The notes: generated by a model from the sequence alone, not told the origin. A DNA stretch of 64,000 nucleotides from Geobacteraceae bacterium (GCA_013377075.1 JACABD010000001.1:60824-124823); one strand, 5' to 3'; positions 31,530 to 42,257 are shown, counted from the stretch's first letter. Translations and numbers: made by a program.

Positions 31530-32354
31530 ATGGCAATAAAGACATATAAACCAACTTCTGCAGGTAGAAGGCACCAGACCTGTTCAACTTTTGATGAAAT
31601 AACCAGATCAACTCCTGAAAGATCTTTGGTTGTCTCGCTTAAAAAAACCGGCGGTCGCAACAACTTCGGAAGAATAACTTCACGTCATATTGGTGGCGGT
31701 CATAAGCAGAAGTATCGTATCATCGATTTCCGTCGGGATAAGATTGATATCCCCGGTAAAGTTGCTACCATAGAGTACGATCCGTACCGTTCTGCAAGAA
31801 TCGCTCTGATTAATTATGTTGATGGGGAAAAGAGATATATACTTGCACCTAACGATCTTGCCGTCGGACAGACAATAATGTCAGGGGCAGCTGCAGATAT
31901 TAAGGCAGGTAATACTCTTCCCCTTAAGCTTATCCCTCTTGGTACAATTATTCATAATGTCGAGATGAAGATCGGCAAAGGTGCTCAGCTTGTACGTAGT
32001 GCTGGAACTTTCGCCCAGCTCATGGCAAAAGACGGCAAGTATGTCCAGGTGAAGTTGCCTTCCGGTGAGGTCCGCATGATTCTTCAGGACTGCCTGGCTA
32101 CAATCGGACAGGTGGGTAACCTCGATCATGAGAAGGTTTCCATCGGTAAAGCGGGCAGATCTAGATGGCTCGGCAGAAGACCTAAGGTAAGGGGCGTTGC
32201 TATGAACCCTGTTGACCACCCACATGGTGGTGGTGAGGGTAGAACTTCCGGTGGTCGTCATCCGGTTACTCCTTGGGGTATTCCTACCAAGGGTTACAAA
32301 ACCAGAAAAAACAAGATTTCTACACGCTTTATCGTAAAGCCGCGTACAAAATAA
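31530..32354 (+). CDS. rplB: Ribosomal protein uL2
   Basis: A protein of 274 residues needed for peptidyl transfer and subunit joining. It has [12 protein letters not shown] near the start, [19 protein letters not shown] and the C-terminal [15 protein letters not shown] with the conserved histidine. It lies 23 bases after rplW. Confidence 0.99.
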   Translation: MAIKTYKPTSAGRRHQTCSTFDEITRSTPERSLVVSLKKTGGRNNFGRITSRHIGGGHKQKYRIIDFRRDKIDIPGKVATIEYDPYRSARIALINYVDGEKRYILAPNDLAVGQTIMSGAAADIKAGNTLPLKLIPLGTIIHNVEMKIGKGAQLVRSAGTFAQLMAKDGKYVQVKLPSGEVRMILQDCLATIGQVGNLDHEKVSIGKAGRSRWLGRRPKVRGVAMNPVDHPHGGGEGRTSGGRHPVTPWGIPTKGYKTRKNKISTRFIVKPRTK

Positions 32355-32374
32355 CAAATTAAGAGGTTTATTTA

Positions 32375-32656
32375 ATGGCAAGATCAGTTAAAAAAGGTCC
32401 TTTTGTTGATGGCCATCTTTCCAAAAAGGTTTCGGAGCAGTCTGCATCGTCAAAGGGTCTGATAAAGACTTGGTCGCGCAGATCAACAATAACGCCTGAT
32501 TTTATTGGTCTCTCCTTTGCAGTCCATAATGGCAAGAAGTTTATACCTGTTTTTGTTACTGAGAACATGGTAGGTCATAAGTTGGGAGAATTTTCCCCGA
32601 CCAGAACTTTTCATGGTCATGCTGCTGACAAGAAGAGTAAGCTCAAGAAGAAGTAA
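32375..32656 (+). CDS. rpsS: Ribosomal protein uS19
   Basis: A protein of 93 residues in the small-subunit head. It has [15 protein letters not shown] at the start and [23 protein letters not shown] in two halves, followed by [10 protein letters not shown]. It lies 20 bases after rplB. Confidence 0.98.
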   Translation: MARSVKKGPFVDGHLSKKVSEQSASSKGLIKTWSRRSTITPDFIGLSFAVHNGKKFIPVFVTENMVGHKLGEFSPTRTFHGHAADKKSKLKKK

Positions 32657-32674
32657 GAAAAAAGGAGCAGATAA

Positions 32675-33010
32675 ATGGAAGCTCAAGCAAGTTTGCGGTC
32701 AGTGCGCCTTTCTCCGCGCAAGACCCGTCTAATAGTAGATATGGTGCGTGGACTTAATATCCAAAACGCACTAAACATTCTTAACTTCTCGCCTCGTCCG
32801 TCAGCAAGGATTGTAGCGACTCTTCTTAAGTCTGCTGTAGCTAATGCAGAGCAAAAAGGGCTGTCAGATGTTGATCGTCTTTTTGTTAAAACAATTTTTG
32901 TTGACGGTGGTACTGTTCTGAAACGCTTTCTCCCTAGAGCACAGGGTAGGGCAAGTAAGATAAGAAAACCTACAAGTCATATAACCGTTGTAGTTGCAGA
33001 TAAAAGATAA
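32675..33010 (+). CDS. rplV: Ribosomal protein uL22
   Basis: A protein of 111 residues whose long loop lines the exit tunnel. It has the family runs LRSVRLSPRKTRLIVDMVRG and the loop near LKRFLPRAQGRASKIRKPTSH. An AAAAGGAG site precedes the ATG. Confidence 0.98.
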   Translation: MEAQASLRSVRLSPRKTRLIVDMVRGLNIQNALNILNFSPRPSARIVATLLKSAVANAEQKGLSDVDRLFVKTIFVDGGTVLKRFLPRAQGRASKIRKPTSHITVVVADKR

Positions 33011-33038
33011 CTATTAAACAAGTAGCTGGAGGTGCAGT

Positions 33039-33671
33039 TTGGGTCAGAAAGTAAATCCGATCAGTTTCAGGCTCGGAGTAATCAAAACTTGGGATTCTAA
33101 GTGGTACGCTAAGTCTGGATATTCCAAACTTCTGCATGAAGACCTTAAGCTACGTGAATTCCTCAAAAAGCGTCTCTATCACTCGGGTGTTTCAAAAATC
33201 GAGATCGAACGCGCTGCCAACAAGGCTAAGATAAATATCTATACTGCAAGACCAGGCCTAATTATAGGCAAAAAAGGGTCTGAGGTAGAGACTCTTAAAA
33301 AGGATCTTGCGAAGCTTACTGATAAAGAGGTCTTTCTGAATATTCAGGAAGTCAGAAAACCCGAACTTGATGCACAACTTGTTGCAGAAAGCGTAGCTTT
33401 GCAACTTGAGAGAAGAATTGCATTTAGAAGGGCAATGAAGAAAAGTGTAACTTCAGCATTGAAGTTCGGTGCAAAAGGTATCAGAATTACATGTTCGGGT
33501 CGTCTTGGTGGAGCTGAGATGTCCAGAACAGAATGGTATCGTGAGGGAAGAGTTCCTCTTCATACACTAAGAGCTGACATAGATTACGGTTTTGCTGAAG
33601 CGAAAACAACCTACGGTATAATTGGCATAAAAGTTCTTATTTTCAAAGGTGAAGTCCTCCCAGGGCAATAG
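33039..33671 (+). CDS. rpsC: Ribosomal protein uS3
   Basis: A protein of 210 residues at the mRNA entry site with a KH domain ([19 protein letters not shown], about 66-84) and the C-terminal [21 protein letters not shown] part. The start is TTG at 33039 after GGAGGTGCAG, giving the conserved [13 protein letters not shown]. Confidence 0.98.
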   Translation: MGQKVNPISFRLGVIKTWDSKWYAKSGYSKLLHEDLKLREFLKKRLYHSGVSKIEIERAANKAKINIYTARPGLIIGKKGSEVETLKKDLAKLTDKEVFLNIQEVRKPELDAQLVAESVALQLERRIAFRRAMKKSVTSALKFGAKGIRITCSGRLGGAEMSRTEWYREGRVPLHTLRADIDYGFAEAKTTYGIIGIKVLIFKGEVLPGQ

Positions 33672-33689
33672 AATCAGGAGTTTTTATAT

Positions 33690-34112
33690 ATGTTGATGCC
33701 TAAAAGAGTTAAATATAGAAAGCAGATGAAAGGTCGTATGTCTGGATCTCCTGAGCGTGGTGTAAACCTCTCTTTTGGTCAGTTTGGACTTCAGGCAACA
33801 GAGTGCTGTTGGTTGGAAGCACGTCAAATAGAAGCTGCCCGTATTGCCATGACAAGGTATATCAAGAGGGGCGGTAAAATATGGATCAGGGTTTTTCCTG
33901 ATAAGCCGTTGACCTCCAAACCTGCTGAAACCAGGATGGGTAAAGGTAAAGGATCTCCGGATTCGTGGGTTTGTGTTGTAAAGCCGGGCCGTATCCTCTA
34001 CGAGATGGAAGGTGTAACTGAAGAGATTGCAAGAGAAGCATTTAGACTCGCAGCTCATAAGCTCCCGATCGGAACAAAATTTGTGATGAGGACAGAAACC
34101 AATGAAGGCTAG
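33690..34112 (+). CDS. rplP: Ribosomal protein uL16
   Basis: A protein of 140 residues at the tRNA-binding centre. [17 protein letters not shown] begins it; the ATG at 33696 (MPKRVKYRK) is the other possible start. [23 protein letters not shown] and [18 protein letters not shown] are conserved. It overlaps rpmC by 11 bases. Confidence 0.98.
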   Translation: MLMPKRVKYRKQMKGRMSGSPERGVNLSFGQFGLQATECCWLEARQIEAARIAMTRYIKRGGKIWIRVFPDKPLTSKPAETRMGKGKGSPDSWVCVVKPGRILYEMEGVTEEIAREAFRLAAHKLPIGTKFVMRTETNEG

Positions 34113-34290
34113 TGAACTTCGTACCATAACTGCTGAAGAGTTGATGCTGAAAAATACAGAACTTGAGCAAGAACTTTTTAACGTCAGATTTCAGCTTCAT
34201 ACAGGTCGGCTTGAGAATAGCTCAAAAATCAATTCTATTCGCAGGCAGATTGCAACAGTCAAAACAATTATTACAGAGAAACAGGGTTAG
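34102..34290 (+). CDS. rpmC: Ribosomal protein uL29
   Basis: A 62-residue protein made of two long helices at the tunnel exit, with the pattern [20 protein letters not shown]. Its ATG lies within the end of rplP, 11 bases overlapping in another frame, suggesting coupled translation. Confidence 0.97.
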   Translation: MKASELRTITAEELMLKNTELEQELFNVRFQLHTGRLENSSKINSIRRQIATVKTIITEKQG

Positions 34291-34300
34291 AGGGGTTAAG

Positions 34301-34546
34301 ATGCGCGAACGTGGTCATAGAAAAGTACAGATTGGTGTTGTTGTCAGCGACAAGATGGATAAAACTGTCGTTGTTAAGGTCGACCGCATCACCAAGCACC
34401 CTGTCTATAATAAATACATAAAGCGTTCTGCTAAGTACAAGGCACATGATGAACAGAATGCCTGCAAGACCGGTGATCGTGTGCAGATTACAGCATCTCG
34501 TCCTCTTAGCAAGGATAAATGCTGGAAAGTAAGTCAGATAATATAA
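34301..34546 (+). CDS. rpsQ: Ribosomal protein uS17
   Basis: An 81-residue protein with [19 protein letters not shown] and the loop [19 protein letters not shown], typical of uS17. The frame is open from 34163, but the ATG at 34301 after GAGGGGTTAAG gives the family length, ten bases after the rpmC stop. Confidence 0.98.
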   Translation: MRERGHRKVQIGVVVSDKMDKTVVVKVDRITKHPVYNKYIKRSAKYKAHDEQNACKTGDRVQITASRPLSKDKCWKVSQII

Positions 34547-34574
34547 GTCCAGTAAATCAGGTAGGAGTTTTAAG

Positions 34575-34943
34575 ATGATTCAAATGCAAACCCTGCTAGA
34601 TGTAGCAGATAACTCAGGTGCTAAAAGACTTTTCTGCATAAAAGTGCTCGGCGGTTCAAAGCGTAAATATGCAAGCATTGGTGATATTATTGTTGCTTCT
34701 GTTAAAGAAGCGCTTCCTAACTCTAAAGTTAAGAAGGGTGATGTTGTAAAGGCTGTTATCGTCAGAACTGCAAAAGAGATCGGTCGCGCAGATGGTTCAT
34801 ACATCCGCTTTGATGGAAACTCTGCTGTTGTAATCAATAATCAGCATGAACCAGTGGGTACAAGGATATTTGGGCCTGTAGCACGCGAACTCCGAGCAAA
34901 GAAATTCATGAAGATTATCTCTTTGGCTCCTGAAGTACTTTAA
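34575..34943 (+). CDS. rplN: Ribosomal protein uL14
   Basis: A protein of 122 residues, the first gene of the spc cluster proper. It has [45 protein letters not shown] in parts, and the [16 protein letters not shown] end. The site TAGGAG precedes the ATG. Confidence 0.99.
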   Translation: MIQMQTLLDVADNSGAKRLFCIKVLGGSKRKYASIGDIIVASVKEALPNSKVKKGDVVKAVIVRTAKEIGRADGSYIRFDGNSAVVINNQHEPVGTRIFGPVARELRAKKFMKIISLAPEVL

Positions 34944-34960
34944 TATTCCAAGGAATCATT

Positions 34961-35287
34961 ATGCAAACGATCAAGTTTCATGTAAAAACCGGAGATACTG
35001 TCGCTGTAATTACCGGCAAGGATAAAAACAAGACCGGAAAGATTCTGAAGGTCGACACTAGAAAAAACGGTGCACTTGTTGAAGGCCTTAATGTTGTTAA
35101 GAGGCACACAAGAGCGCGTAATAATCAACCAGGGAGCCTTGTTGAAAAAGAGGCTCTCATTCAGATATCAAATATTATGCTTTATTGTGAAAAATGTAAA
35201 AAGCCTGTCAAGGCTAAATCCTCGCTTCTTCAGGACGGCAAAAAAGCTCGTGTCTGTAAGAAATGCGGCGAGTCGTTCGATAAATAA
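34961..35287 (+). CDS. rplX: Ribosomal protein uL24
   Basis: A protein of 108 residues with an N-terminal KOW motif ([21 protein letters not shown], read in two parts) that starts large-subunit assembly. The C-terminal tail holds two CxxC pairs (CEKC and CKKC), a small zinc-ribbon-like tail found in many non-enteric bacteria. It follows rplN after 17 bases. Confidence 0.97.
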   Translation: MQTIKFHVKTGDTVAVITGKDKNKTGKILKVDTRKNGALVEGLNVVKRHTRARNNQPGSLVEKEALIQISNIMLYCEKCKKPVKAKSSLLQDGKKARVCKKCGESFDK

Positions 35288-35301
35288 TCGGGAGGAAGTT
35301 G

Positions 35302-35841
35302 ATGGCCAGGCTTAAGGACATTTATATAAATGAGATAGTCCCAAAGATGATGAAGGACTTCAATTACAAAAGTGTAATGGAGGTTCCAAAGGTTGAGAAA
35401 GTAGTTCTTAACATGGGACTGGGTGAAGCAATACAGAATGTAAAAATTCTTGACGCTGCAGCTGAAGAAATTGGCCTGATAGCCGGTCAAAAAGCCGTTA
35501 TTACAAAGGCCAAGAAATCAATCGCAACATTCAAGCTTCGTCAGGGAATGCCGATTGGTACAATGGTTACTCTCCGCAAGGATAAAATGTATGAGTTTCT
35601 AGACAGACTCTTGAATATTTCGATCCCACGCATCAGGGACTTCAAGGGTGTTTCGCCTAAAGCCTTCGATGGTAAGGGTAATTATTCTCTCGGCATAAAG
35701 GAACAACTTATATTCCCTGAGATTAACTATGATAAAATCGATAAAATAAAAGGTTTGAATATAACAATTGTAACCACTGCAAAGAGCGATGAAGAGAGTC
35801 GCGCGTTGCTGAAGTACATGGGAATGCCATTTAGGAATTAA
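35302..35841 (+). CDS. rplE: Ribosomal protein uL5
   Basis: A protein of 179 residues that binds 5S rRNA. It has [37 protein letters not shown] and the C-terminal [21 protein letters not shown] chose ATG 35302, six bases after GGAGG, over the TTG directly before it. Confidence 0.98.
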   Translation: MARLKDIYINEIVPKMMKDFNYKSVMEVPKVEKVVLNMGLGEAIQNVKILDAAAEEIGLIAGQKAVITKAKKSIATFKLRQGMPIGTMVTLRKDKMYEFLDRLLNISIPRIRDFKGVSPKAFDGKGNYSLGIKEQLIFPEINYDKIDKIKGLNITIVTTAKSDEESRALLKYMGMPFRN

Positions 35842-35860
35842 AGGCTTTTGGAGGGTTTTT

Positions 35861-36046
35861 GTGGCTAAGACATCAATGATTATAAAGGCTCAACGCGGCA
35901 GTAAGTTTAAGGTTCGCGAGTACAACCGATGCCCTATTTGCGGTAGATCGCGTGCGTATTACCGTAAATTCGACATGTGCCGAATCTGCCTGCGTAAACT
36001 TGCTTCACACGGTCAACTTCCAGGTGTGATCAAGTCCAGCTGGTAA
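35861..36046 (+). CDS. rpsN: Ribosomal protein uS14, zinc-binding type
   Basis: A 61-residue protein, the short zinc-binding type of uS14, with CPICGR (about 24-29) and CRICLR (about 40-45) supplying four cysteines. The end [15 protein letters not shown] is conserved. The start is GTG after GGAGGG. Confidence 0.97.
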   Translation: MAKTSMIIKAQRGSKFKVREYNRCPICGRSRAYYRKFDMCRICLRKLASHGQLPGVIKSSW

Positions 36047-36076
36047 AATAGATTAAGGTTCAAGGAGTATTAACAC

Positions 36077-36475
36077 ATGAGTATGACCGATCCCATAGCA
36101 GATCTGCTTACCCGGATAAGAAACGGTGCAATGGCAAAACTTCAGAAAGTTGACATACCATCGTCAAATATGAAAGTTAGTATTGTTAACGTACTGAAAA
36201 ATGAAGGTTTTATAAAGAACTACAAGCTGATTTCCGACCAGAAACAGGGCGTACTTCGCATCTACCTTAAATATATTAACGAAACTGATTCTGTTATTTC
36301 CGAGATCAAGCGTGTTAGTAAGCCTGGTGGCAGAAGATATGTGAAAAGTGACAAAATCCCTTCTGTCAAGCAGGGACTCGGAATTGCTATTCTCTCCACA
36401 TCTAAAGGTCTTCTGACTGACAAGGTTGCAAGAGAGACAGGCGTTGGTGGCGAGCTTATCTGTACCGTCTGGTAA
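36077..36475 (+). CDS. rpsH: Ribosomal protein uS8
   Basis: A protein of 132 residues that binds the central domain of 16S rRNA and in E. coli represses the spc operon. It has [14 protein letters not shown] near the start, [17 protein letters not shown] and [19 protein letters not shown] with the [12 protein letters not shown] end. Confidence 0.98.
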   Translation: MSMTDPIADLLTRIRNGAMAKLQKVDIPSSNMKVSIVNVLKNEGFIKNYKLISDQKQGVLRIYLKYINETDSVISEIKRVSKPGGRRYVKSDKIPSVKQGLGIAILSTSKGLLTDKVARETGVGGELICTVW

Positions 36476-36495
36476 TATGCTGCAAGGAGAAAAGG

Positions 36496-37035
36496 ATGTC
36501 CAGAATAGGAAAACAGCCGATTGAAATACCAGCCGGCGTAAAAGTATCAATTGACAATTTGAACGTTACAGTAACCGGCCCTAAGGGTACTCTCTCAAGA
36601 TCAATGCTTGATACAATTGCACTTGACCTTGGAGACAAGTTCCTGACTGTAACCAGGGTAAATGAATCCATTAATGCTCGTGCTGCACATGGCCTTTCAA
36701 GAACACTTATAAGCAATATGGTAATCGGTGTTACTAAAGGTTTTGAACGAGCCCTTGAAATAAATGGCGTCGGATACAGAGCTGAAGTGAAGGAAAATGT
36801 TCTTAATCTTAGCCTTGGCTATTCTCATCCCATCAACTTTGAACTCCCTAAAGGTATTTCAGTTGAAGTTGATAAAATGACAAAGCTTCTTGTTAAGGGA
36901 ATTGATAAGGAGCTTGTTGGTCAGACAGCTGCAAAAATCAGAGAGTTCCGCTCACCTGAGCCGTATAAAGGCAAAGGTGTTAAGTATGCAGATGAAACAA
37001 TTCTGCGTAAAGCCGGTAAAACAGGTAAAAAATAG
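36496..37035 (+). CDS. rplF: Ribosomal protein uL6
   Basis: A protein of 179 residues near the factor-binding site. [17 protein letters not shown] starts it, and the second domain has [18 protein letters not shown] and the C-terminal [16 protein letters not shown]. The gene follows rpsH after 20 bases with an AAGGAG site. Confidence 0.98.
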   Translation: MSRIGKQPIEIPAGVKVSIDNLNVTVTGPKGTLSRSMLDTIALDLGDKFLTVTRVNESINARAAHGLSRTLISNMVIGVTKGFERALEINGVGYRAEVKENVLNLSLGYSHPINFELPKGISVEVDKMTKLLVKGIDKELVGQTAAKIREFRSPEPYKGKGVKYADETILRKAGKTGKK

Positions 37036-37056
37036 TCGTAGTCAAGGAGAACAGCG

Positions 37057-37425
37057 GTGAGTAATAAAACATCAAAAAACGATGCCCGCCTTAAGCGTCA
37101 GTTTCGTGTACGCAAGAAAGTTAAGGGTACTACTGAACGTCCAAGGTTGAATGTATTTAAGAGTTCAAAGCATATTCATGCTCAGATTATAGATGATACA
37201 ACGGGTGTAACTCTCGTAGCTGCTTCTACAATTTCTCCAGACATAAAGTCGGATCTTGATTATTCCGGAAATGTTGAAGCTGCAAAAAAAGTTGGTGCTG
37301 CGATTGCAAAAAAAGCAATCGATAAAAACATTATTTCTGTTGTTTTTGACAGAAATGGTTTTCTGTACCACGGTAGGATAAAAGCGCTTGCTGATGCAGC
37401 TCGCGAGAATGGACTGTCTTTCTAA
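37057..37425 (+). CDS. rplR: Ribosomal protein uL18
   Basis: A protein of 122 residues that binds 5S rRNA together with uL5. It has [25 protein letters not shown], split here by domain, and [22 protein letters not shown] at the end. The start is GTG after AAGGAGAACAGCG. Confidence 0.98.
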   Translation: MSNKTSKNDARLKRQFRVRKKVKGTTERPRLNVFKSSKHIHAQIIDDTTGVTLVAASTISPDIKSDLDYSGNVEAAKKVGAAIAKKAIDKNIISVVFDRNGFLYHGRIKALADAARENGLSF

Positions 37426-37444
37426 AAGTATCAGGAGGTTTTCC

Positions 37445-37933
37445 TTGTTGAAGCTAAATTCAAATGAACTCAATCTTGTTGACCGTGTTGTTCATATCAA
37501 CAGAGTCGCAAAAGTTGTAAAGGGCGGAAGGCGTTTCAGCTTTTCAGCGCTTGTTGTTGTCGGTGATGGCAACGGTGTTGTCGGCTACGGTCTTGGCAAA
37601 GCCAATGAAGTTCCTGAAGCCATAAGAAAAGGCGTTGAGCAGGCGAAAAAGAACATCATTCGTGTTCCGATCGTTGACGGTCAAACCATACCTTATGATG
37701 TTAAGGGGCACTTCGGTGCTGGTAGGGTTCTGATGATGCCGGCTTCTGCTGGTACAGGAGTTATCGCTGGTGGTGCTGCCCGTGCAGTGTTTGAGTCAGC
37801 AGGTATTCAGAATATTCTTGCAAAGTGTCTTGGGTCTAATAATCCACACAACGTTGTAAAGGCTGCTTTTGACGGACTCAAACAACTTAGAAGCCCAGAA
37901 GAGATCATTGCCAGAAGAGGTTTGGTCGATTAA
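37445..37933 (+). CDS. rpsE: Ribosomal protein uS5
   Basis: A protein of 162 residues at the mRNA entry, involved in decoding accuracy. It has [20 protein letters not shown] and [20 protein letters not shown]. The frame overlaps rplR, but there is no ATG near the conserved start. TTG at 37445, six bases after AGGAGG, is the best choice; TTG 37448 directly follows and would remove one residue. Confidence 0.95.
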   Translation: MLKLNSNELNLVDRVVHINRVAKVVKGGRRFSFSALVVVGDGNGVVGYGLGKANEVPEAIRKGVEQAKKNIIRVPIVDGQTIPYDVKGHFGAGRVLMMPASAGTGVIAGGAARAVFESAGIQNILAKCLGSNNPHNVVKAAFDGLKQLRSPEEIIARRGLVD

Positions 37934-37952
37934 TCAAGTATAGGAGTTTTAG

Positions 37953-38129
37953 ATGGCTCAGCTTACTGTAACACTTATAAAAAGTGGTATTGGAAAACCA
38001 TTGAAGCATCGTCAGATTCTTCAGGGTCTTGGACTTAAAAAGCTTAATAAATCCGTAATCCGTGACAATACACCTGAGATCCAGGGGATGATCAAGAAAG
38101 TAGCCCATATGGTGAAGGTTTCTGAATAA
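37953..38129 (+). CDS. rpmD: Ribosomal protein uL30
   Basis: A 58-residue protein with LTVTLIKSGIGKPLKHRQI and the LGLKKLNKSVIRDNTPEIQGM run, diagnostic for uL30. It lies between rpsE and rplO as expected, with a TAGGAG site. Confidence 0.98.
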   Translation: MAQLTVTLIKSGIGKPLKHRQILQGLGLKKLNKSVIRDNTPEIQGMIKKVAHMVKVSE

Positions 38130-38145
38130 ACAACCGGAGAATGAT

Positions 38146-38586
38146 ATGCAACTCAACACTATAAAGCCAGCTGCAGGGGCTACTCGAGATAGAAAAAGAA
38201 TCGGACGTGGACCAGGTTCTGGTCACGGTAAAACTGCTACCAAGGGCCATAAAGGCCAGAAAGCCAGGTCCGGCGGAAGCATTAAGCCAGGTTTTGAAGG
38301 TGGTCAGATGCCTATGCAACGACGTCTTCCAAAGCGTGGTTTTGAGCCACTATCAAGAAAAGAGTACGTTGTAATTAATATCTCCCAGTTGGACATCTTT
38401 GACAATGGCACAGTTGTTGATCCTTCTGTCATTATTGCCCACGGTTTGGCTAGCAATCTGCGTGATGGAATCAAAGTTCTCGCAAAAGGGCAAATAACCA
38501 AATCACTGACTGTCAAAGCTCACAAGTTCAGCGCTGCTGCCAAGGAGCTTATCATTGCCGCAGGTGGCTCTGTAGAGGAGATCTGA
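38146..38586 (+). CDS. rplO: Ribosomal protein uL15
   Basis: A protein of 146 residues with the basic glycine-rich start KRIGRGPGSGHGKTATKGHKG in two runs, GGQMPMQRRLPKRGF and the C-terminal globular part. It ends two bases before the secY start, which suggests coupled translation. Confidence 0.98.
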   Translation: MQLNTIKPAAGATRDRKRIGRGPGSGHGKTATKGHKGQKARSGGSIKPGFEGGQMPMQRRLPKRGFEPLSRKEYVVINISQLDIFDNGTVVDPSVIIAHGLASNLRDGIKVLAKGQITKSLTVKAHKFSAAAKELIIAAGGSVEEI

Positions 38587-38588
38587 TT

Positions 38589-39896
38589 TTGTTTGAAGCC
38601 CTCCAGAATATCTTCAAAATACCTGAACTTAAAAAAAGAGTACTCTTCTCCCTGAGCATGCTTCTTGTCTACAGGATAGGTTGTCATATACCTACCCCTG
38701 GCATTGATGGCGTTGCTCTTTCTCATTTTTTCAAGCAGGCACAAGGTACTCTTCTGGGCATGTTTGACATGTTTTCAGGTGGGGCACTTGAAAAATTGAC
38801 GGTTTTTGCACTTGGTATTATGCCGTATATCTCATCATCTATTATTTTCCAACTGCTTACGGTTGTTGTCCCTTCAATAGAGAAACTATCAAAAGAGGGC
38901 GATGCGGGTAGAAAGAAGATAGTTCAGTATACTCGCTATGGTACTGTGGTGCTTAGTGTTGTTCAGGCTATGGGCATCAGTATTGGTCTTGAGGCAATGA
39001 GAGGGCCAGCCGGAGAGCTTGTTGTTCCATCACCTGGGTGGTCTTTCAGGATTATGACAGTAATAACGCTTACTGCAGGTACAGCTTTCATTATGTGGCT
39101 TGGTGAGCAAATGTCTGAAAGAGGGATTGGCAACGGTATTTCATTGATAATATTTGCTGGAATTGTTGCTCGGATACCCGCTGCAATCGGTAACTCATTT
39201 AAACTTATTAAAACAGGCCAACTTTCACTGTTTGTATTGGTCTTTGTTATGGTTGTAATGTTTGCAGTAATTGCTGCTATCGTATTTGTCGAGCGTGGCC
39301 AACGAAGAATTCCGATTCATTATGCAAAAAGGGTTGTAGGCCTTCAAACACTTGCAGCACAATCGTCTCATCTTCCCCTTAAGGTTAATATGGCCGGTGT
39401 AATTCCACCGATCTTTGCATCATCGATAATAATGTTTCCAGCCACTGTGGCAAACTTCGTTGATGTCCCGTGGATACAGGGGGCTGCAAAGTACCTGATG
39501 CCTGGTAATTGGGTATATGATATTATTTTTGTTGCATTTATCATATTCTTTTGTTACTTCTATACGGCTGTCACATTTAATCCTGTAGACGTAGCAGAGA
39601 ATATCAAAAAGCATGGTGGGTACATCCCTGGAGTTCGTCCAGGTAAGGAAACATCTGATTATTTGGATACTGTTCTTACCAAGCTGACATTTGCCGGAGC
39701 AATCTATATATCAATCGTATGTGTGCTCCCCTCTATACTGGTAGGGAAGTTCAATCTTCCGTTTTATTTCGGTGGGACTGCTCTTCTCATTGCTATTGGC
39801 GTGGGTATGGATACGGTCGCCCAGATTGAGTCACACCTTATTACTCGAAGTTATGAGGGTTTTATGAAGGGTGTGAAGATCAAGGGCAGGAGCTAG
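38589..39896 (+). CDS. secY: Preprotein translocase channel SecY
   Basis: A protein of 435 residues with ten membrane segments, the protein-conducting channel. It has RIGCHIPTPGIDG (first external loop), the run PYISSSIIFQLL, and the cytosolic loop with ERGQRRIPIHYAKR. The start is TTG at 38589, two bases after the rplO stop; GGAG lies at 38576. adk and map follow, a common spc-operon arrangement. Confidence 0.98.
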   Translation: MFEALQNIFKIPELKKRVLFSLSMLLVYRIGCHIPTPGIDGVALSHFFKQAQGTLLGMFDMFSGGALEKLTVFALGIMPYISSSIIFQLLTVVVPSIEKLSKEGDAGRKKIVQYTRYGTVVLSVVQAMGISIGLEAMRGPAGELVVPSPGWSFRIMTVITLTAGTAFIMWLGEQMSERGIGNGISLIIFAGIVARIPAAIGNSFKLIKTGQLSLFVLVFVMVVMFAVIAAIVFVERGQRRIPIHYAKRVVGLQTLAAQSSHLPLKVNMAGVIPPIFASSIIMFPATVANFVDVPWIQGAAKYLMPGNWVYDIIFVAFIIFFCYFYTAVTFNPVDVAENIKKHGGYIPGVRPGKETSDYLDTVLTKLTFAGAIYISIVCVLPSILVGKFNLPFYFGGTALLIAIGVGMDTVAQIESHLITRSYEGFMKGVKIKGRS

Positions 39897-39902
39897 TCTC
39901 TG

Positions 39903-40553
39903 ATGGGTCTCAATATAATACTCCTTGGTCCGCCTGGTGCCGGTAAAGGTACGCAGGCGAAGCTTTTGATTGATCGCTTCGGGATTCCACAGATTTCTAC
40001 AGGCGATATTCTGAGGGCTGCTGTCAAAGATAGGACTTCTTCTGGGATTAGAGCCAAGAAGTTTATGGATGATGGAGCTCTTGTTCCTGATGATATTGTA
40101 ATCAGTATAATCAGTGATCGTTTGAAAATGTCTGATTCTGTTAACGGATTCATTCTTGATGGCTTCCCAAGGACAGTTGCGCAGGCAGATGCCCTTTCTA
40201 CGATGCTTGATGATAGTGGCAAGTCAATTGATCATGTTATTTCTATCACTGTCGATTACGATGAGCTTATAAAGAGGGTTATCGGTCGTCTAACGTGTAA
40301 GAGTTGTGGTCGTGGTTATCATATTGTTTTTGATCCCCCTTCAGTGCCAGGTGTATGTACACTCTGTTCGGGTGAACTTTGCCAGCGTGATGATGATAGA
40401 GAAGATACAATGAGGGCTCGTCTATTAACCTATGAATCTCAGACGGCACCTTTAATTGCTTACTATTCGTCCCTTGGTTTCTTGCGGCCTGTTGATGGGC
40501 TTGGATCAATCCAGGAAATAAACGGTGCCCTTGTTAGTTTGCTAGAAGGCTGA
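39903..40553 (+). CDS. adk: Adenylate kinase
   Basis: A protein of 216 residues that makes two ADP from ATP and AMP. It has the P-loop GPPGAGKGTQA (about 8-18), the AMP-binding STGDILR and DGFPRT. The lid carries two CxxC pairs (CKSC about 135, CTLC about 155), so it is a zinc-type long lid. It lies seven bases after secY. Confidence 0.98.
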   Translation: MGLNIILLGPPGAGKGTQAKLLIDRFGIPQISTGDILRAAVKDRTSSGIRAKKFMDDGALVPDDIVISIISDRLKMSDSVNGFILDGFPRTVAQADALSTMLDDSGKSIDHVISITVDYDELIKRVIGRLTCKSCGRGYHIVFDPPSVPGVCTLCSGELCQRDDDREDTMRARLLTYESQTAPLIAYYSSLGFLRPVDGLGSIQEINGALVSLLEG

Positions 40554-40559
40554 TCAGCC

Positions 40560-41306
40560 TTGATTGTACTAAAGTCTCTCAAAGAGATTGCGCGTATGAG
40601 GGCTCCATGTTCTATTGTTGCTGAAGTTCTTGCACTGGTTGTTGAGGCTGTTGAACCTGGCGTAACAACATTAGAATTGAATGCAATAGCTGAACGTGAA
40701 GTTGCAAAACGTAAAGCAAAACCGGCTTTTAGAGGGTATAGTGGTTTTCCATGTTCGCTCTGTTGCTCATTGAATGAGCAGGTTGTACATGGGATACCTA
40801 ATTCTACCCCGTTGAAAGATGGTGATATTATAAGTCTTGATTTTGGTGCTTATTATGATGGTTTTTTTGGCGATGCAGCAGTAACGGTTCCAGTTGGTTC
40901 CATATCTGCTACAGCCTCAAATCTGATTAAAGTAACTGAGCGTTCTCTGTATATAGCAATTGATAAAGCTATTAATGGTAACAGGTTGTCGGATATATCA
41001 AATTCTGTTCAGTTTTTTGTAGAATCAAATGGGTATTCGGTTGTCAGGGACTTTGTCGGTCATGGTATTGGCAGAAACCTTCACGAACAGCCTCAGATTC
41101 CGAATTACGGCGACGCAAATAAAGGGCCGAAGCTAAAGCAAGGTATGGTTTTAGCTTTAGAACCGATGGTTAATGAAAAATCATATGAAGTTAAGGTTCT
41201 GGCTGATGGTTGGACAGCTGTAACTGTTGATGGTGGCCTTTCTGCACATTTTGAACACACTGTTGCCATAACTGAAAACGGCCCGGAAATATTGACATTG
41301 ATCTGA
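40560..41306 (+). CDS. map: Methionine aminopeptidase, type I
   Basis: A protein of 248 residues that removes the initiator methionine. The metal ligands are visible: Asp in SLDFGAYYDGFFGD (two aspartates), His in VGHGIGRNLHE and the glutamates in ALEPM and FEHTVAI. The start is TTG at 40560, six bases after adk. Its codon use is more AT-rich than that of its ribosomal neighbours. Confidence 0.97.
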   Translation: MIVLKSLKEIARMRAPCSIVAEVLALVVEAVEPGVTTLELNAIAEREVAKRKAKPAFRGYSGFPCSLCCSLNEQVVHGIPNSTPLKDGDIISLDFGAYYDGFFGDAAVTVPVGSISATASNLIKVTERSLYIAIDKAINGNRLSDISNSVQFFVESNGYSVVRDFVGHGIGRNLHEQPQIPNYGDANKGPKLKQGMVLALEPMVNEKSYEVKVLADGWTAVTVDGGLSAHFEHTVAITENGPEILTLI

Positions 41307-41331
41307 ATAGATTAAAGGAAGGTATTACAAG

Positions 41332-41445
41332 ATGAAAGTTAGAGCTTCTGTAAAAAAAATATGTGACAAGTGTAAGATAGTTAAACGTAAGGGTATTGTG
41401 AGGGTTATTTGCGAAATACCTAAGCATTCCCAACGACAAGGTTGA
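41332..41445 (+). CDS. rpmJ: Ribosomal protein bL36
   Basis: A 37-residue protein missed by length filters. [20 protein letters not shown] is followed by the [14 protein letters not shown] end, giving the C-x2-C..C-x4-H zinc site of the canonical form. It lies between map and rpsM with an AAGGAAGG site. Confidence 0.97.
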   Translation: MKVRASVKKICDKCKIVKRKGIVRVICEIPKHSQRQG

Positions 41446-41471
41446 TTAGAAAATCTCAGGAGGGGTGAAAA

Positions 41472-41840
41472 TTGGCACGAATATCCGGTGTTGACATACC
41501 AAGAAATAAACATATCGAGATTGCACTTACCTATATATACGGTATCGGTAGATCTACTGCTCAAAGGATTCTTACTGAGGCATCTGTCGATTTCAATACA
41601 AGAACAGAGAAACTCTCTGAGCCAGAGATTGCAAGGATTCGTGACCTTATAGACAAGACTTGCAAGGTAGAAGGCGATCTTCGTCGTGAAATATCAATGG
41701 ATATTAAGCGACTAATGGATCTTGGCTGTTATCGTGGTCTTCGTCACCGTAAGGGTCTCCCCGTGCGTGGGCAAAGAACCAAGACCAATTCGCGTACGAG
41801 AAAAGGTCCTGCCAGAACAGTGGCAGGTAAGAAGAAATAG
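41472..41840 (+). CDS. rpsM: Ribosomal protein uS13
   Basis: A protein of 122 residues in the small-subunit head bridging to the large subunit. It has [21 protein letters not shown] in part, [20 protein letters not shown] (from about 92) and a basic tail. The start is TTG at 41472 after AGGAGGGG. It is the first gene of the alpha operon. Confidence 0.98.
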   Translation: MARISGVDIPRNKHIEIALTYIYGIGRSTAQRILTEASVDFNTRTEKLSEPEIARIRDLIDKTCKVEGDLRREISMDIKRLMDLGCYRGLRHRKGLPVRGQRTKTNSRTRKGPARTVAGKKK

Positions 41841-41861
41841 TCTTTTATATCCGGAGGAAAG

Positions 41862-42257
41862 ATGGCCAGCCCTGCAAAAAAAGTAGTCAGGAAAAAGAAG
41901 GAAAAAAAGAATATCCCTAATGGAGTTGCCCATATTCAGGCAACCTTTAACAATACCATAATTACAATTACCGATCCTGTCGGTAATGTTGTAGCTTGGT
42001 CAAGTGCTGGTGCTAAAGGGTTTAAAGGGTCACGTAAGAGCACCCCTTTCGCAGCTCAGATGGCAGCTGAAGATTGTGCTAAGCGTGCTCAGGAAAACGG
42101 CATGAGGGCACTTGAAGTCTTTGTCAAGGGGCCAGGCTCCGGCAGAGAATCGGCTCTCAGAGCGCTACAGTCCGTTGGGCTGAATGTTACTTTCATTCGG
42201 GACATAACCCCGATTCCTCATAATGGATGCCGCCCTCCTAAAAGGCGAAGAGTATAA
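41862..42257 (+). CDS. rpsK: Ribosomal protein uS11
   Basis: A protein of 131 residues of the platform. Family runs include [37 protein letters not shown] and the C-terminal [24 protein letters not shown] site precedes the ATG. Confidence 0.98.
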   Translation: MASPAKKVVRKKKEKKNIPNGVAHIQATFNNTIITITDPVGNVVAWSSAGAKGFKGSRKSTPFAAQMAAEDCAKRAQENGMRALEVFVKGPGSGRESALRALQSVGLNVTFIRDITPIPHNGCRPPKRRRV